Shown in pieces: positions 8,411 through 16,544 of a DNA stretch of 64,000 bases. The stretch comes from Paracoccus onubensis (GTDB lineage: Bacteria > Pseudomonadota > Alphaproteobacteria > Rhodobacterales > Rhodobacteraceae). Each line of letters starts with the position of its first letter. Position 1 is the stretch's first letter. The translations under genes were made by a program, and so were the position numbers. The stretch covers positions 62,001 through 126,000 of the forward strand of contig NZ_QZCG01000012.1 of assembly GCF_003591515.1 (NCBI RefSeq), read 5' to 3'. The notes beneath the pieces were generated by a model. It was not told where the DNA came from, made no database searches, and saw nothing but the letters and a program-made list of their open reading frames with translations.

Positions 8411-8797
8411 ATGCCCCATCTTCCGTGCTTTGGCATCAATAGAAACCCGACGCGCCTTTTCGCGCCGGACGACGTCATGTCCGGCAATCCCTGGGCCGAA
8501 TTCGAGGAAGAACTGACCAGACTGGATGCTGTCATTACCGATATCAACATATCCGGCAGCGATCCCACATTGCAGGTCAGGGCCAGCAATGGCGTGAACT
8601 GGACCATCGAACTGGGCGATCGTAGCCGTAATCGCCAGGCCGGGCTGGAGGATGCTTCGGCCATCATTGGCGATCCGGTTTCGGTTACCGGGCGGCAGAC
8701 GCATCATTTCAGCGAAAACCGGATCAAGGCTATAGAACTGACCATCAATAATCTTGATTACAAACTTTATCCCGAGGAGTGGAACCGCGGGTTCTGA
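8411..8797 (+). CDS. DUF6152-like small protein without signal peptide
   Basis: A 128-residue protein. Its central and C-terminal part follows the pattern of DUF6152: a beta-rich segment with LQVRASNGVNWTIEL, then RNRQAGL, a GDPVSVTG turn and a conserved-looking end NLDYKLYPEEW. Members of that family normally carry a signal peptide; this one has none. A strong GAGGAGG sits just before the ATG at 8411, which fixes the start despite the frame being open far upstream. Base composition is less GC-rich than its neighbours. It stands alone, 114 bases before pgsA. The function is unknown; family assignment is from remembered pattern. Confidence 0.7.
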   Translation: MPHLPCFGINRNPTRLFAPDDVMSGNPWAEFEEELTRLDAVITDINISGSDPTLQVRASNGVNWTIELGDRSRNRQAGLEDASAIIGDPVSVTGRQTHHFSENRIKAIELTINNLDYKLYPEEWNRGF

Positions 8798-8911
8798 ATT
8801 TCTTGGGAAATACCACTTCCGGTCTTGCGCCAGCCAGCGAGTTGTCATTTTACCGTCAGAGAAGAGGCGCTGCCTCTTTCCAACCGCCGTCGCAAGGATT
8901 AGCTTGCCGCC

Positions 8912-9544
8912 ATGCGCTGGACCGTTCCGAATATCCTTACTCTCTTGCGGCTGATTGCGGCACCTGCCGTGCCGCTGATGTTTCTGTATTTCCACCGTCC
9001 CTGGGCGGATTGGGCGGCGCTCGCGCTGTTTCTGGTTGCGGCGATAACTGACTGGTTCGACGGTTATCTGGCACGAGCCTGGCAGCAGGAAAGCCGCTTT
9101 GGCGCCGCCATGGACCCAATCGCCGACAAGGCGATGGTGGTGATCGCCATCGTTGTGATCACGGGCTATTCAGGCATGAGTCCCTGGTTGATTCTGCCGG
9201 TGACGGTGATCCTGTTCCGCGAAGTCTTCGTTTCGGGTCTGCGCGAGTTTCTGGGTGCGAATGCCCGGCTGTTGAAAGTCACCAGGCTGGCGAAATGGAA
9301 AACCACGTTCCAGATGGTCGCGATCGCGGTGCTGTTCCTGGGTACCGGGCTGGCATATGTGGAACATGGCCGTCCGCCACTCGTCGGCGAAGGGCATCTG
9401 CCCTGGTCCGACAGTTGGTCGGATCTGGCGACGCAGCTTGGCCTTGTGCTGATCTGGTTGGCGGCGATCCTCACCGGTTGGACCGGCTGGGAATATTTCA
9501 TCAAGGCGCTGCCTTACCTCCGAGGGCCGAAAGATGATGCTTGA
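8912..9544 (+). CDS. pgsA: CDP-diacylglycerol-glycerol-3-phosphate 3-phosphatidyltransferase
   Basis: A 210-residue inner-membrane enzyme that makes phosphatidylglycerol phosphate, the committed step to phosphatidylglycerol and cardiolipin. The CDP-alcohol phosphotransferase signature DGx2ARx8Gx3Dx3D is exact: D50, G51, A54, R55, G64, D68 and D72. Several hydrophobic helices surround it. The order pgsA-moaD-moaE is common in Rhodobacteraceae. Its stop lies inside moaD (11-base overlap), so the three genes are probably one transcript. Confidence 0.95.
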   Translation: MRWTVPNILTLLRLIAAPAVPLMFLYFHRPWADWAALALFLVAAITDWFDGYLARAWQQESRFGAAMDPIADKAMVVIAIVVITGYSGMSPWLILPVTVILFREVFVSGLREFLGANARLLKVTRLAKWKTTFQMVAIAVLFLGTGLAYVEHGRPPLVGEGHLPWSDSWSDLATQLGLVLIWLAAILTGWTGWEYFIKALPYLRGPKDDA

Positions 9545-9785
9545 CGTCCTGTATTTCGCGTGGCTGCGCGAACGTATCGGCCAGCCCCGCGAGCGGATCG
9601 AGACCAGTGCCGCCACGGTGCGCGATCTCGTGGCCGAGCTGGCCGCGATGGATGAATGGCACGCCGCCGCATTCTCCGACATGTCGGCGGTTCGCTGCGC
9701 CGTGGATCAGCAGCTGGCCGAGCTGGACACATCACTGAACGAGGTTCGCGAAGTCGCCTTCTTCCCACCCATGACCGGAGGCTGA
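9534..9785 (+). CDS. moaD: Molybdopterin synthase small subunit (sulfur carrier)
   Basis: An 83-residue ubiquitin-fold protein ending in PPMTGG. The C-terminal Gly-Gly is adenylated by MoeB and thiocarboxylated, then donates sulfur to precursor Z in the MoaE complex. The gene starts at ATG 9534 inside the end of pgsA (a second ATG follows at 9537) and is three bases ahead of moaE, which fits stoichiometric co-production of the two subunits. Confidence 0.95.
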   Translation: MMLDVLYFAWLRERIGQPRERIETSAATVRDLVAELAAMDEWHAAAFSDMSAVRCAVDQQLAELDTSLNEVREVAFFPPMTGG

Positions 9786-9788
9786 GCC

Positions 9789-10223
9789 ATGTCCGCCCGC
9801 GTCCAGACCGCGCCTTTCGATCTTGCCGCCGAGCTGCGCGGCTTCGGAAAGGGCGCTGGCGCGGTCGTGACCTTTTCGGGCGTGGTGCGTGATGATACGG
9901 GGCAGATGACGGCGCTTGAGATCGAGCATTATCCCGGCATGACCGAACGGATCCTGAACGATTACGGCCAACAGGCCGCCAGCCGGTTCAAGCTGACCGA
10001 CTGGCGGATCCTTCATCGTCACGGCCGTTTGGCGGTGGGCGAACAGATCATGATGGTCGCTACCGCGGCTCGCCACCGCCGCGCGGCATTCGACGCGGCT
10101 GATTATCTGATGGACTGGCTGAAATCCCGTGCGCCCTTCTGGAAACGCGAGCTATCCGCCGATGGCGGCGGCGCATGGGTCGATGCAAGGGACAGTGACG
10201 AAACCTCGCTGAAACGCTGGTGA
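9789..10223 (+). CDS. moaE: Molybdopterin synthase large (catalytic) subunit
   Basis: A 144-residue MoaE. It carries the family's GAVVTFSGVVRD segment, LEIEHYPGMTE, the HRHGRLAVGEQIMMVATAARHR core (split here as HRHGRLAVGE and ATAARHR) and the lysine-bearing KSRAPFWKRE near the C-terminus. MoaE joins two MoaD chains and converts precursor Z to molybdopterin. It directly follows moaD. Molybdoenzymes that would use the cofactor are not in this window. Confidence 0.96.
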   Translation: MSARVQTAPFDLAAELRGFGKGAGAVVTFSGVVRDDTGQMTALEIEHYPGMTERILNDYGQQAASRFKLTDWRILHRHGRLAVGEQIMMVATAARHRRAAFDAADYLMDWLKSRAPFWKRELSADGGGAWVDARDSDETSLKRW

Positions 10224-10263
10224 GTTGTTTCTTTGCCCAGATAGCTGTTCGGGGTTGCCATCC

Positions 10264-10824
10264 GTGATCCGCCCGGAATTGCGCAAATTTCTTTCACGCT
10301 GGTCCGAACTGCTGATCGCAGGGTTCATATCTCTGGCGGGTCTGTGGCTGGCGTTTCGTGGCGGCTGGTTTCTTGCCCTGCTTGGGGGATTGGTCATTTT
10401 GGTGGGGGCGGCGCTGCTGATCGGCGCATGGCAAAGACTGCCCTTCCGCCGCAGGATCGCGGCACCTGGCGTGGTCGAGATCGATGAGGGAACGGTCCGC
10501 TATTATGATGCCACGGTTCCGGGTGGCGAGATCGCCTTGCGGGACCTGACGGAAATCCGGCTGCTGCGTCTGAATGGGCGGGGCTATTGGCGCTTGCGTT
10601 CCGATTTGAACGAGGCGCTGCTGGTTCCGGTCGACGCCGCAGGCGCCGAAGCGTTGGCGCATGCTTTCACCGCATTGCCCGGATTGGAAATGGGGCTGCT
10701 CTCTGCTGCACTGGCGCATCTGGGTGAACAGCGGGACGCCATGCGCACCGTTTGGACGAGGCCCGGTCGTGGCGGGTTGACTCGGCCGGGTCCTGTTGCC
10801 ACCTGTGACACAGATCAATCTTGA
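10264..10824 (+). CDS. Small membrane protein of unknown function
   Basis: About 186 residues. The N-terminal 60 residues contain two hydrophobic helices separated by a short FRGGW loop, and the remainder is a soluble domain that starts with a beta-rich segment (VVEIDEGTVRYYD, GEIALRDLTEIRLL). The arrangement resembles PH-like membrane proteins, but I do not recognise the family. The frame is open from a TTG at 10225; I prefer the GTG at 10264 because the protein then begins just before the first helix, though neither start has a good ribosome binding site. It lies between moaE and glutamate-cysteine ligase and may be co-transcribed with both. Confidence 0.65.
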   Translation: MIRPELRKFLSRWSELLIAGFISLAGLWLAFRGGWFLALLGGLVILVGAALLIGAWQRLPFRRRIAAPGVVEIDEGTVRYYDATVPGGEIALRDLTEIRLLRLNGRGYWRLRSDLNEALLVPVDAAGAEALAHAFTALPGLEMGLLSAALAHLGEQRDAMRTVWTRPGRGGLTRPGPVATCDTDQS

Positions 10825-10839
10825 AAGGGCCTCATCGCC

Positions 10840-12210
10840 ATGTCCATTCCACAGCAGGGCGGTGGCCCGATCGAGCACCGCGATCAACTGATCGACTATA
10901 TCGCCTCGGGTGAGAAACCCCGTGACGCATGGCGAATCGGTACCGAGCACGAGAAATTCGGCTACTGCAAGGACAGGAAGCTGCCATTGCCCTATGAGGG
11001 CGACTGCTCGATCAAGGCCATGCTGACCGGGTTGCAAGAGCGTTTCGGCTGGCAGCCGATTTTCGAGCAGGACAATATCATCGGGCTGGAACGGAACGGC
11101 GCGAATATCAGCCTTGAGCCGGGCGGGCAGCTTGAACTGTCGGGCGCGCCTCTGGAAACGATTCACCAGACCTGCGACGAGGTGAACCAGCATCTGGCCG
11201 AGGTGAAGACGGTTGCCGATTCCATCGGTGCCGGGTTCATCGGGCTGGGTGCCGCGCCGATCTGGTCTCAGGATCAGATGCCGATGATGCCCAAGGGGCG
11301 TTACCGGCTGATGACCGATTACATGGGGCGCGTGGGCACATTGGGCACGCAGATGATGTACCGGACATGCACGGTGCAGGTGAATCTCGATTTCGGCTCG
11401 GAAGCGGATATGGTGCAGAAACTGCGCGTCGCGCTGTCGCTGCAACCGGTCGCGAATGCGCTTTTCGCCAATTCTCCCTTTCTCGATGGCAAGCCCAACG
11501 GCATGAAAAGCTGGCGCGCCCATATCTGGCAGAATCTCGATGATGCGCGGACAGGGATGCTGCCTTTCGTGTTCAAGGACGGTTTCGGCTATGAAGCCTG
11601 GGTCGATTACGTTCTGGATGTACCGATGTATTTCGTCTATCGCGACGGTAAATATATTGATGCACTCGGTCAGAGCTTCCGTGATTTTCTGGACGGCCGT
11701 CTGCCTGCGCTTCCGGGCGAGATCCCGACGCTGTCGGATTGGGCCGATCACCTGACCACGGTTTTCCCCGAAGCGCGCGTGAAGAAATTCATCGAGATGC
11801 GCGGCGCGGATGGCGGGCCGTGGCGCAGGCTTTGCGCATTGCCGGCCTTCTGGGTCGGGCTGATTTACGATCAGCAGGCGCTTGATGCAGCCTGGGATCT
11901 GGTCAAGGGATGGGATGATGCGACCCGCGAGGGCTTGCGCCATGCGGCGGGCAAGGATGCGCTTGCCGGAGTTGTCGGAAACCTCCGGATTCACGATCTG
12001 GCGCGTGAGGTGCTGGCGATTGCCGAACAGGGGCTGAAACGCCGCGCGCGCGCCGGTGCCGGCGGGCTGGTCCCGGATGAAACGCATTTCCTGAACGCGC
12101 TTCGGGAAAGCGTCGATACGGGCAAGGTTCCGGCCGATGAATTGCTGGAACGCTATCATGGTGACTGGCAGGGCGATCTGTCACATATCTATGCAGAATA
12201 TTCCTATTAA
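10840..12210 (+). CDS. gshA: Glutamate-cysteine ligase, plant/alphaproteobacterial type
   Basis: A 456-residue ATP-dependent ligase joining glutamate and cysteine, the first step of glutathione synthesis. It is of the plant-type class (GCS2 family, about 450 residues) and not the E. coli GshA class: RIGTEHEKFGY near residue 37, the QFGWQPI-like RFGWQPI, GANISLEPGGQLELSGAPLETIH (in parts GANISLEPGG and LELSGAPL), and MGRVGTLGTQMMYRTCTVQVNLD with the redox cysteine region. Start ATG at 10840, 15 bases after the preceding gene. A hairpin element follows the stop. Confidence 0.93.
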   Translation: MSIPQQGGGPIEHRDQLIDYIASGEKPRDAWRIGTEHEKFGYCKDRKLPLPYEGDCSIKAMLTGLQERFGWQPIFEQDNIIGLERNGANISLEPGGQLELSGAPLETIHQTCDEVNQHLAEVKTVADSIGAGFIGLGAAPIWSQDQMPMMPKGRYRLMTDYMGRVGTLGTQMMYRTCTVQVNLDFGSEADMVQKLRVALSLQPVANALFANSPFLDGKPNGMKSWRAHIWQNLDDARTGMLPFVFKDGFGYEAWVDYVLDVPMYFVYRDGKYIDALGQSFRDFLDGRLPALPGEIPTLSDWADHLTTVFPEARVKKFIEMRGADGGPWRRLCALPAFWVGLIYDQQALDAAWDLVKGWDDATREGLRHAAGKDALAGVVGNLRIHDLAREVLAIAEQGLKRRARAGAGGLVPDETHFLNALRESVDTGKVPADELLERYHGDWQGDLSHIYAEYSY

Positions 12211-12231
12211 CGCAGATTATCCGCGTCAGCT

Positions 12232-12285
12232 GGGGAGTGCTTCACTCCCCGGACCCCCAAAGGATATTTATTGCGAAGAAGAAGC
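12232..12285 (+). repeat. Dispersed hairpin element, copy 1
   Basis: A perfect 8-base stem GGGGAGTG (12232-12239) and CACTCCCC (12243-12250) with a 3-base loop runs straight into CCCCGGACCCCC, then GGATATTT and a GAAGAAGAAGC tail. The same string from CCCCGGACCCCC to GAAGAAGAAGC recurs in reverse at 29964-30001. It lies downstream of the glutamate-cysteine ligase gene. The hairpin may work as a terminator or 3'-end stabiliser, though it has no T-run. Confidence 0.65.
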
Positions 12286-12350
12286 CCGGAGCGGTTTCCG
12301 TGGGTTCCGGATTGCGTTAGAAGCCTGCCGTCCGGCAGGAAAGGCGTAAC

Positions 12351-13766
12351 ATGGTCGAGATCAGGCTGACGAATACACGTACACGAAAGAAAGAGCTGTT
12401 CATGCCGCTGGATGCGGAGAATGTGCGGCTGTATCTTTGTGGGCCGACGGTCTATGACCGGGCGCATCTGGGCAATGCGCGTCCGGTTCTGGTTTTCGAT
12501 GTGCTGGTCCGGTTGCTGCATCATGTCTACGGCCCGGATCAGGTGACCTATGTGCGCAATTTCACCGATGTCGAGGACAAGATCAACGACCGGGCGGCTG
12601 CGCTTGGCCGCTCGATCCGCGATCTGACCGAAGAGACGATCGGCTGGTATCATCAGGACATGGATGCGATCGGCGCGCTTCGCCCCGATCACGAGCCACG
12701 CGCGACGGATTATATCGCCGAGATGGTCGAGATGATCGAATTGCTGATGACGCAGGGCCATGCCTATGCCGCCGAGGGTCATGTGCTGTTCGATGTGCGC
12801 TCTTTCCCCGAATATGGGCGGCTGTCGGGCCGGTCGGTCGATGACATGATCGCGGGCGCGCGGGTCGAGGTGGCGCCCTTCAAGCGCGACCCGATGGATT
12901 TCGTGCTGTGGAAGCCTTCGGATGCGGATACGCCGGGCTGGGACAGCCCGTGGGGACGGGGAAGACCGGGCTGGCATATCGAGTGCTCGGCCATGTCGCG
13001 GGCGCTTCTGGGGGATACATTTGACATTCATGGCGGCGGGATCGATCTGCAATTCCCGCATCACGAGAACGAGGTCGCACAAAGCTGCTGCGCCCATCCC
13101 GAAGGGGATTTCGCGAAGGTCTGGTTGCATAACGAGATGTTACAGGTCGAGGGCAAGAAAATGTCCAAATCACTGGGCAATTTCTTTACCGTCCGCGATC
13201 TTCTGGAACGTGACGTGCCGGGCGAGGTGATTCGCTTCGTGATGCTGTCCACCCATTACCGCAAACCGATGGACTGGACCGATGCGAAGGCGAAGGACGC
13301 CGAAGCGGTGCTTCGGCGGTGGCGCGGCCTTACTGACGGTACCGAACCTGCATCAGGTCCGGCACCTGCTGTCATCGATGCGCTTGCCGATGATCTTAAC
13401 ACGGCAGGCGCCATTGCCGCGTTGCACGAACTGGCCGGGCAGGGCGATGCGGCAGGGCTGCTGGCATCGGCGCGCATGCTGGGACTTCTGTTGCCTGAGA
13501 TGGGGGCATGGGCGGATGATGCGCCGCTTCAGGATGAGATTGCAGAGAAGATCGCCGAAATCTGCCGGCTCTGGCGCGAGTTGCGCAATGCCAAAGAGTT
13601 TTCAAAGGCCGATACGCTGCGCGATGAGATGGCCTCTGTCGGGATCAGACTGGTTGCCGAAAAGGATGGAAGCGCCGGTTTCAACTTCATCCAGCCATTC
13701 TCGCAGGACCGGACCGCGGAATTGTCCGAGCAGCTTGCCGGGGCCTTGAAACGGTGGGGGCAGTGA
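12351..13766 (+). CDS. cysS: Cysteinyl-tRNA synthetase
   Basis: A 471-residue class I synthetase charging tRNA-Cys. The zinc-binding Cys30 of YLCGPTVY, the HIGH-like HLGN at 39-42, the SxWGxGRPGWHIECSAM segment, the histidines of GGGIDLQFPHHENE and KMSKS at 270-274 are all present. The C-terminal DALR helical domain is complete. The gene follows the dispersed element and is 27 bases ahead of the NDUFAF6-like gene. Confidence 0.97.
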   Translation: MVEIRLTNTRTRKKELFMPLDAENVRLYLCGPTVYDRAHLGNARPVLVFDVLVRLLHHVYGPDQVTYVRNFTDVEDKINDRAAALGRSIRDLTEETIGWYHQDMDAIGALRPDHEPRATDYIAEMVEMIELLMTQGHAYAAEGHVLFDVRSFPEYGRLSGRSVDDMIAGARVEVAPFKRDPMDFVLWKPSDADTPGWDSPWGRGRPGWHIECSAMSRALLGDTFDIHGGGIDLQFPHHENEVAQSCCAHPEGDFAKVWLHNEMLQVEGKKMSKSLGNFFTVRDLLERDVPGEVIRFVMLSTHYRKPMDWTDAKAKDAEAVLRRWRGLTDGTEPASGPAPAVIDALADDLNTAGAIAALHELAGQGDAAGLLASARMLGLLLPEMGAWADDAPLQDEIAEKIAEICRLWRELRNAKEFSKADTLRDEMASVGIRLVAEKDGSAGFNFIQPFSQDRTAELSEQLAGALKRWGQ

Positions 13767-13793
13767 TGTGCTCCAAGCCGGATTGCCATTGAT

Positions 13794-14564
13794 GTGACCC
13801 TTGAAGCCTGCACCGAATTGCTTCGCCAGCACGACCCGGATCGTTTCGGGGCGCTGTTGACCGCTGCGCCACAGAAACGGCCTGCACTTGTCACCCTTTA
13901 TGCACTAAATCTTGAGATTGCCCGTGCGCCCTTCCAATCCGCCGAGCCGATGCTTGCCGAGATGCGGTTGCAATGGTGGATCGAACGTCTGGCCGAGATG
14001 GGATCGGGCATTACGCCGCCCCTGCATGATGTCCTGACTCCGCTTTGGAATGAGTGGGGTCAGGATGCCGGAGCGTTGACGGCGCTGGCCGAAGCGCGGC
14101 GGCGGGATTGCGAGAGGGTGCCTTTCGATCTGCCCGCTGATGTAATTGATTATATCGCTGCGAGCTCGGGCGGATTGATGTGGCGCGCGGCCTGTCGTCT
14201 GGGCGCAACAGAAGAACAGCGCGCGATCGTTGCCGATCAGGCTTTGGGCGCAGGGCTGGCCGCCTGGTTGCGGGCGTTGCCGGAACTCCGGCAATTGGGG
14301 CTGGGATTGGCGCATGAGCGTCCGGAGCAGATACAGGAACTGGCGGCGCAGGGGCTTGAGGCGATGCGCCGGGCGGCATCGGACCGCCGCCGAATTCCGC
14401 GCGACCTGGCCGCAGCCCTTTATCCCGGCCCGCGTGCTGCGCATTTTCTGGATCAGGTGGCGCGGGGGCGGATCGATTGTTTCCGTCAGACTTACGCGCC
14501 TGCGCCGATAGCACGCCGGGCTTCGCTGGCCAAATTCGCTCTGACCGGGCGGTGGTGGATCTAA
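13794..14564 (+). CDS. Squalene/phytoene synthase-fold protein, NDUFAF6-like, catalytic motifs absent
   Basis: A 256-residue, mostly helical protein of the squalene/phytoene synthase superfamily. The alignment anchors are RPALVTLYALNLEIA (about 23-37) and EPMLAEMRLQWWIE. In true synthases the first region carries a DxxxD diphosphate-magnesium motif; here it reads LEIARAPFQ with no aspartate pair, and the second aspartate motif is also missing around AAWLRALPELRQLG. It matches the pattern of NDUFAF6, the mitochondrial complex I assembly factor. Start is GTG at 13794, 27 bases after cysS; no in-frame ATG is available. An assembly role is inference; prenyl synthase activity looks unlikely. Confidence 0.75.
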   Translation: MTLEACTELLRQHDPDRFGALLTAAPQKRPALVTLYALNLEIARAPFQSAEPMLAEMRLQWWIERLAEMGSGITPPLHDVLTPLWNEWGQDAGALTALAEARRRDCERVPFDLPADVIDYIAASSGGLMWRAACRLGATEEQRAIVADQALGAGLAAWLRALPELRQLGLGLAHERPEQIQELAAQGLEAMRRAASDRRRIPRDLAAALYPGPRAAHFLDQVARGRIDCFRQTYAPAPIARRASLAKFALTGRWWI

Positions 14565-14582
14565 CCGGAGCGTCGGCACAGG

Positions 14583-15065
14583 TCAGGCGGGGCCAAGATC
14601 TCGTCCCAGATAAACCGCGCCGGGGATTGGGTTGTGATAATAAGGCGCGATCCGCTGAAACCCAAGCCGGTCATACAGGCGCAGGGCGTCCTGCATATGA
14701 TCGAGCGTATCCAGCACCATACGCCGATATCCCGCCTGTCGCGCCACCTGCATCACGCTTTCGGCCAATCCGCGGCCCAAGCCGGTTCCACGTGCCTCGG
14801 GGCGCAGATAAAGCCGTTTCATTTCGCATATATCGACTTTCAGAGGCCGCATCGCGACGCAGCCGATCGCCTGATCGCTGGTATTTTTCGCCAGCAATGC
14901 GCAACCGTCAGGCCGGGCATATTTGCCGGGCAGACTGGCAAACTCGGCTTCGAAACCCTGAAAGCCCAGATCTACGCCAAGCCAGTCCACATATTCGCGG
15001 AAAAGCCGAAGCAAATCCGGGGCGTCATCGGGAAATCTTGCATCGCGAATGGTGATCTGCGCCAT
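14583..15065 (-). CDS. GNAT-family N-acetyltransferase
   Basis: A 160-residue acetyltransferase of the GNAT fold. It has the AcCoA pyrophosphate loop RPEARGTGLGRGL (R/Q-x-x-G-x-G/A form), preceded by the strand MKRLYLRP and followed by the LDTL and ALRLYDRLGFQ segments typical of the C-terminal half. The substrate is not identifiable. I chose the ATG at 15065 (MAQITIRDARFPD), since the longer frame relies on a TTG at 15101. It lies 42 bases after the Hint-domain gene on the same strand and ends convergently with the NDUFAF6-like gene. Confidence 0.88.
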   Translation of the reverse strand: MAQITIRDARFPDDAPDLLRLFREYVDWLGVDLGFQGFEAEFASLPGKYARPDGCALLAKNTSDQAIGCVAMRPLKVDICEMKRLYLRPEARGTGLGRGLAESVMQVARQAGYRRMVLDTLDHMQDALRLYDRLGFQRIAPYYHNPIPGAVYLGRDLGPA

Positions 15066-15107
15066 AATATGCTGATTATGTATCGCAAGCCACGATGACA
15101 AGCCGTT

Positions 15108-16307
15108 TCAGATTTTATCGGCGAGCGGCTTTCCGTTCTTCAGATGACGCTCGGCGAGTTTGCGCCCCTCATGTCCGTTCAGGAGACGCCGGACCGGGCA
15201 AGGACGATAATCCAGCTGGGCGAGTTCCGGGAATAACGTGAAGATTTCGCGCCGGGCGGATTCGGTAACGCCCTGCAATGCCTGCGGACCGGTAAAAAGG
15301 CTTTCCGTCCAGCTTCCGTTCGAAAACACCAGTTCATGTTTGTCGAACAGCATATGCCAGTAGCTGACGCCGTTTTCCGGATGGATGGCTTCGATTCCCG
15401 GAAGCGTGGTCAGATGCTTGGCCGCCACAAGGATTTCGTCCTCGTCAAACATGCGCCGCGCGATTTTCGAGATGACCAGAATCCGATGCTGGGGCGAAAC
15501 GATCAGATCCTGCTGCGGCGTTCCGGGACCAAGAGCATCCGCACGGATCAGGATCGGGCGCAGATTCGGTTGCAGGTCAAGCTGTCGCGGATCAAGGTAG
15601 CGGCCACCGATCCAGCGGATGTGGCGGGCACCGTGGTCGCGGGTCGGGATCAGATCACCCGCGCGAAGCGTCTCAATCGCGCGGGGACCGGCAGTGGTCA
15701 GGATCATCGTGCCTTGGGTGAAACACGGGGCTTTCGTGGTTAACTGAGGCAGCGTCGCATCGGCATGTCTGTCCTGCGATGCGATCTCCAGCAGGCTGAA
15801 GCTTTTCTCTGCGTTGAATTCCGGCAGATAGCTGTTGCCGGTTTCATCGAACCGTGGTTCCGGGAAGACCAGCACCGAATGCATTCCGCCCAGAAATCTG
15901 CCGCTGTCATATTGCTCGAATTCCCGCGGAAACTGTAAACGGAAGATGTTGCCGTCTTCGTCAATCAGCCGGGACCCAAGATAACCGGCCAGCTGCGTTC
16001 CTGCGGGAAAGGGCGTGCCATCGCCGAATGTGGCATTCGTGGTGGCCAACGTCTGCCCCGTTTCTCCGGGGGCGCCGATGCCGTCATGCAGAACCGTATC
16101 GTCATCGTTCAGGATGATATAACGTTCTTGCAGGGAGCCAAGGCGGAAGGATGTGGCAGGATCGAATTCACGATTGGCGTTCGTGGGCGGATAGAGGCCC
16201 GGAGATCTGCTTGGGACCATGTTTCCCCACGGGACGCGCGTCGAAAACCCGACATTTCCGACCGGTACCGGAGTATCGAAGTTCAGCATCAGAATTTTAT
16301 ATTGCAT
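15108..16307 (-). CDS. Hint (hedgehog/intein-like) domain protein
   Basis: A 399-residue protein. Residues 1-190 form a beta-rich, glycine- and proline-containing region I do not recognise. A Hint_2 domain begins at Cys195 in APCFTQGTMILT and continues with IETLRAGDLIPTRDHG, IRWIGG, LRPILIRADALG and DLIVSPQHRILV (His274). These proteins are frequent in Rhodobacteraceae, often with calcium-binding repeats or other secreted N-termini; whether they self-cleave is generally unknown. No signal peptide or RTX repeat is visible. There is no typical C-terminal His-Asn splice junction, so protein splicing is not expected. The ATG at 16307 has only a weak ribosome binding site. Confidence 0.85.
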   Translation of the reverse strand: MQYKILMLNFDTPVPVGNVGFSTRVPWGNMVPSRSPGLYPPTNANREFDPATSFRLGSLQERYIILNDDDTVLHDGIGAPGETGQTLATTNATFGDGTPFPAGTQLAGYLGSRLIDEDGNIFRLQFPREFEQYDSGRFLGGMHSVLVFPEPRFDETGNSYLPEFNAEKSFSLLEIASQDRHADATLPQLTTKAPCFTQGTMILTTAGPRAIETLRAGDLIPTRDHGARHIRWIGGRYLDPRQLDLQPNLRPILIRADALGPGTPQQDLIVSPQHRILVISKIARRMFDEDEILVAAKHLTTLPGIEAIHPENGVSYWHMLFDKHELVFSNGSWTESLFTGPQALQGVTESARREIFTLFPELAQLDYRPCPVRRLLNGHEGRKLAERHLKNGKPLADKI

Positions 16308-16509
16308 TGCCTGTCTCGCATTTCACCATTGCCACGGGTAGCGAGGTCGCCCCCTGTCAATGGGATGCCTAGCGAAACTTAGTTAGCGAATCGTTAATTC
16401 GAACTGGCGAAATATCGGTATGCGTCAGGGAGTGGATGCAGAATCCGAATGTGGGAATACCTGATCGCATCGCGCCTGCCGCGATCTTCGTCCCGTATGT
16501 CCGCAAGCG

Positions 16510-16540
16510 AAAGGCGGGAATTTGCACTCCCGCCTTTTTG
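16510..16540 (-). terminator. Intrinsic terminator after the aminotransferase gene
   Basis: A 10-base perfect stem, AAAGGCGGGA (16510-16519) and TCCCGCCTTT (16528-16537), with an 8-base loop, just downstream of the leftward aminotransferase stop at 16545. The run of T is better on the plus strand (TTTTT, 16535-16539) than on the minus strand (TTTCGCTT), but only the leftward gene ends here. Confidence 0.75.
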
Positions 16541-16544
16541 CCGT

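Noticed and set aside
10294..12159. Long leftward open frame opposite the glutamate-cysteine ligase gene
   Set aside because: High GC keeps the opposite strand open; the protein has low-complexity Arg/His/Pro composition and no recognisable domain.
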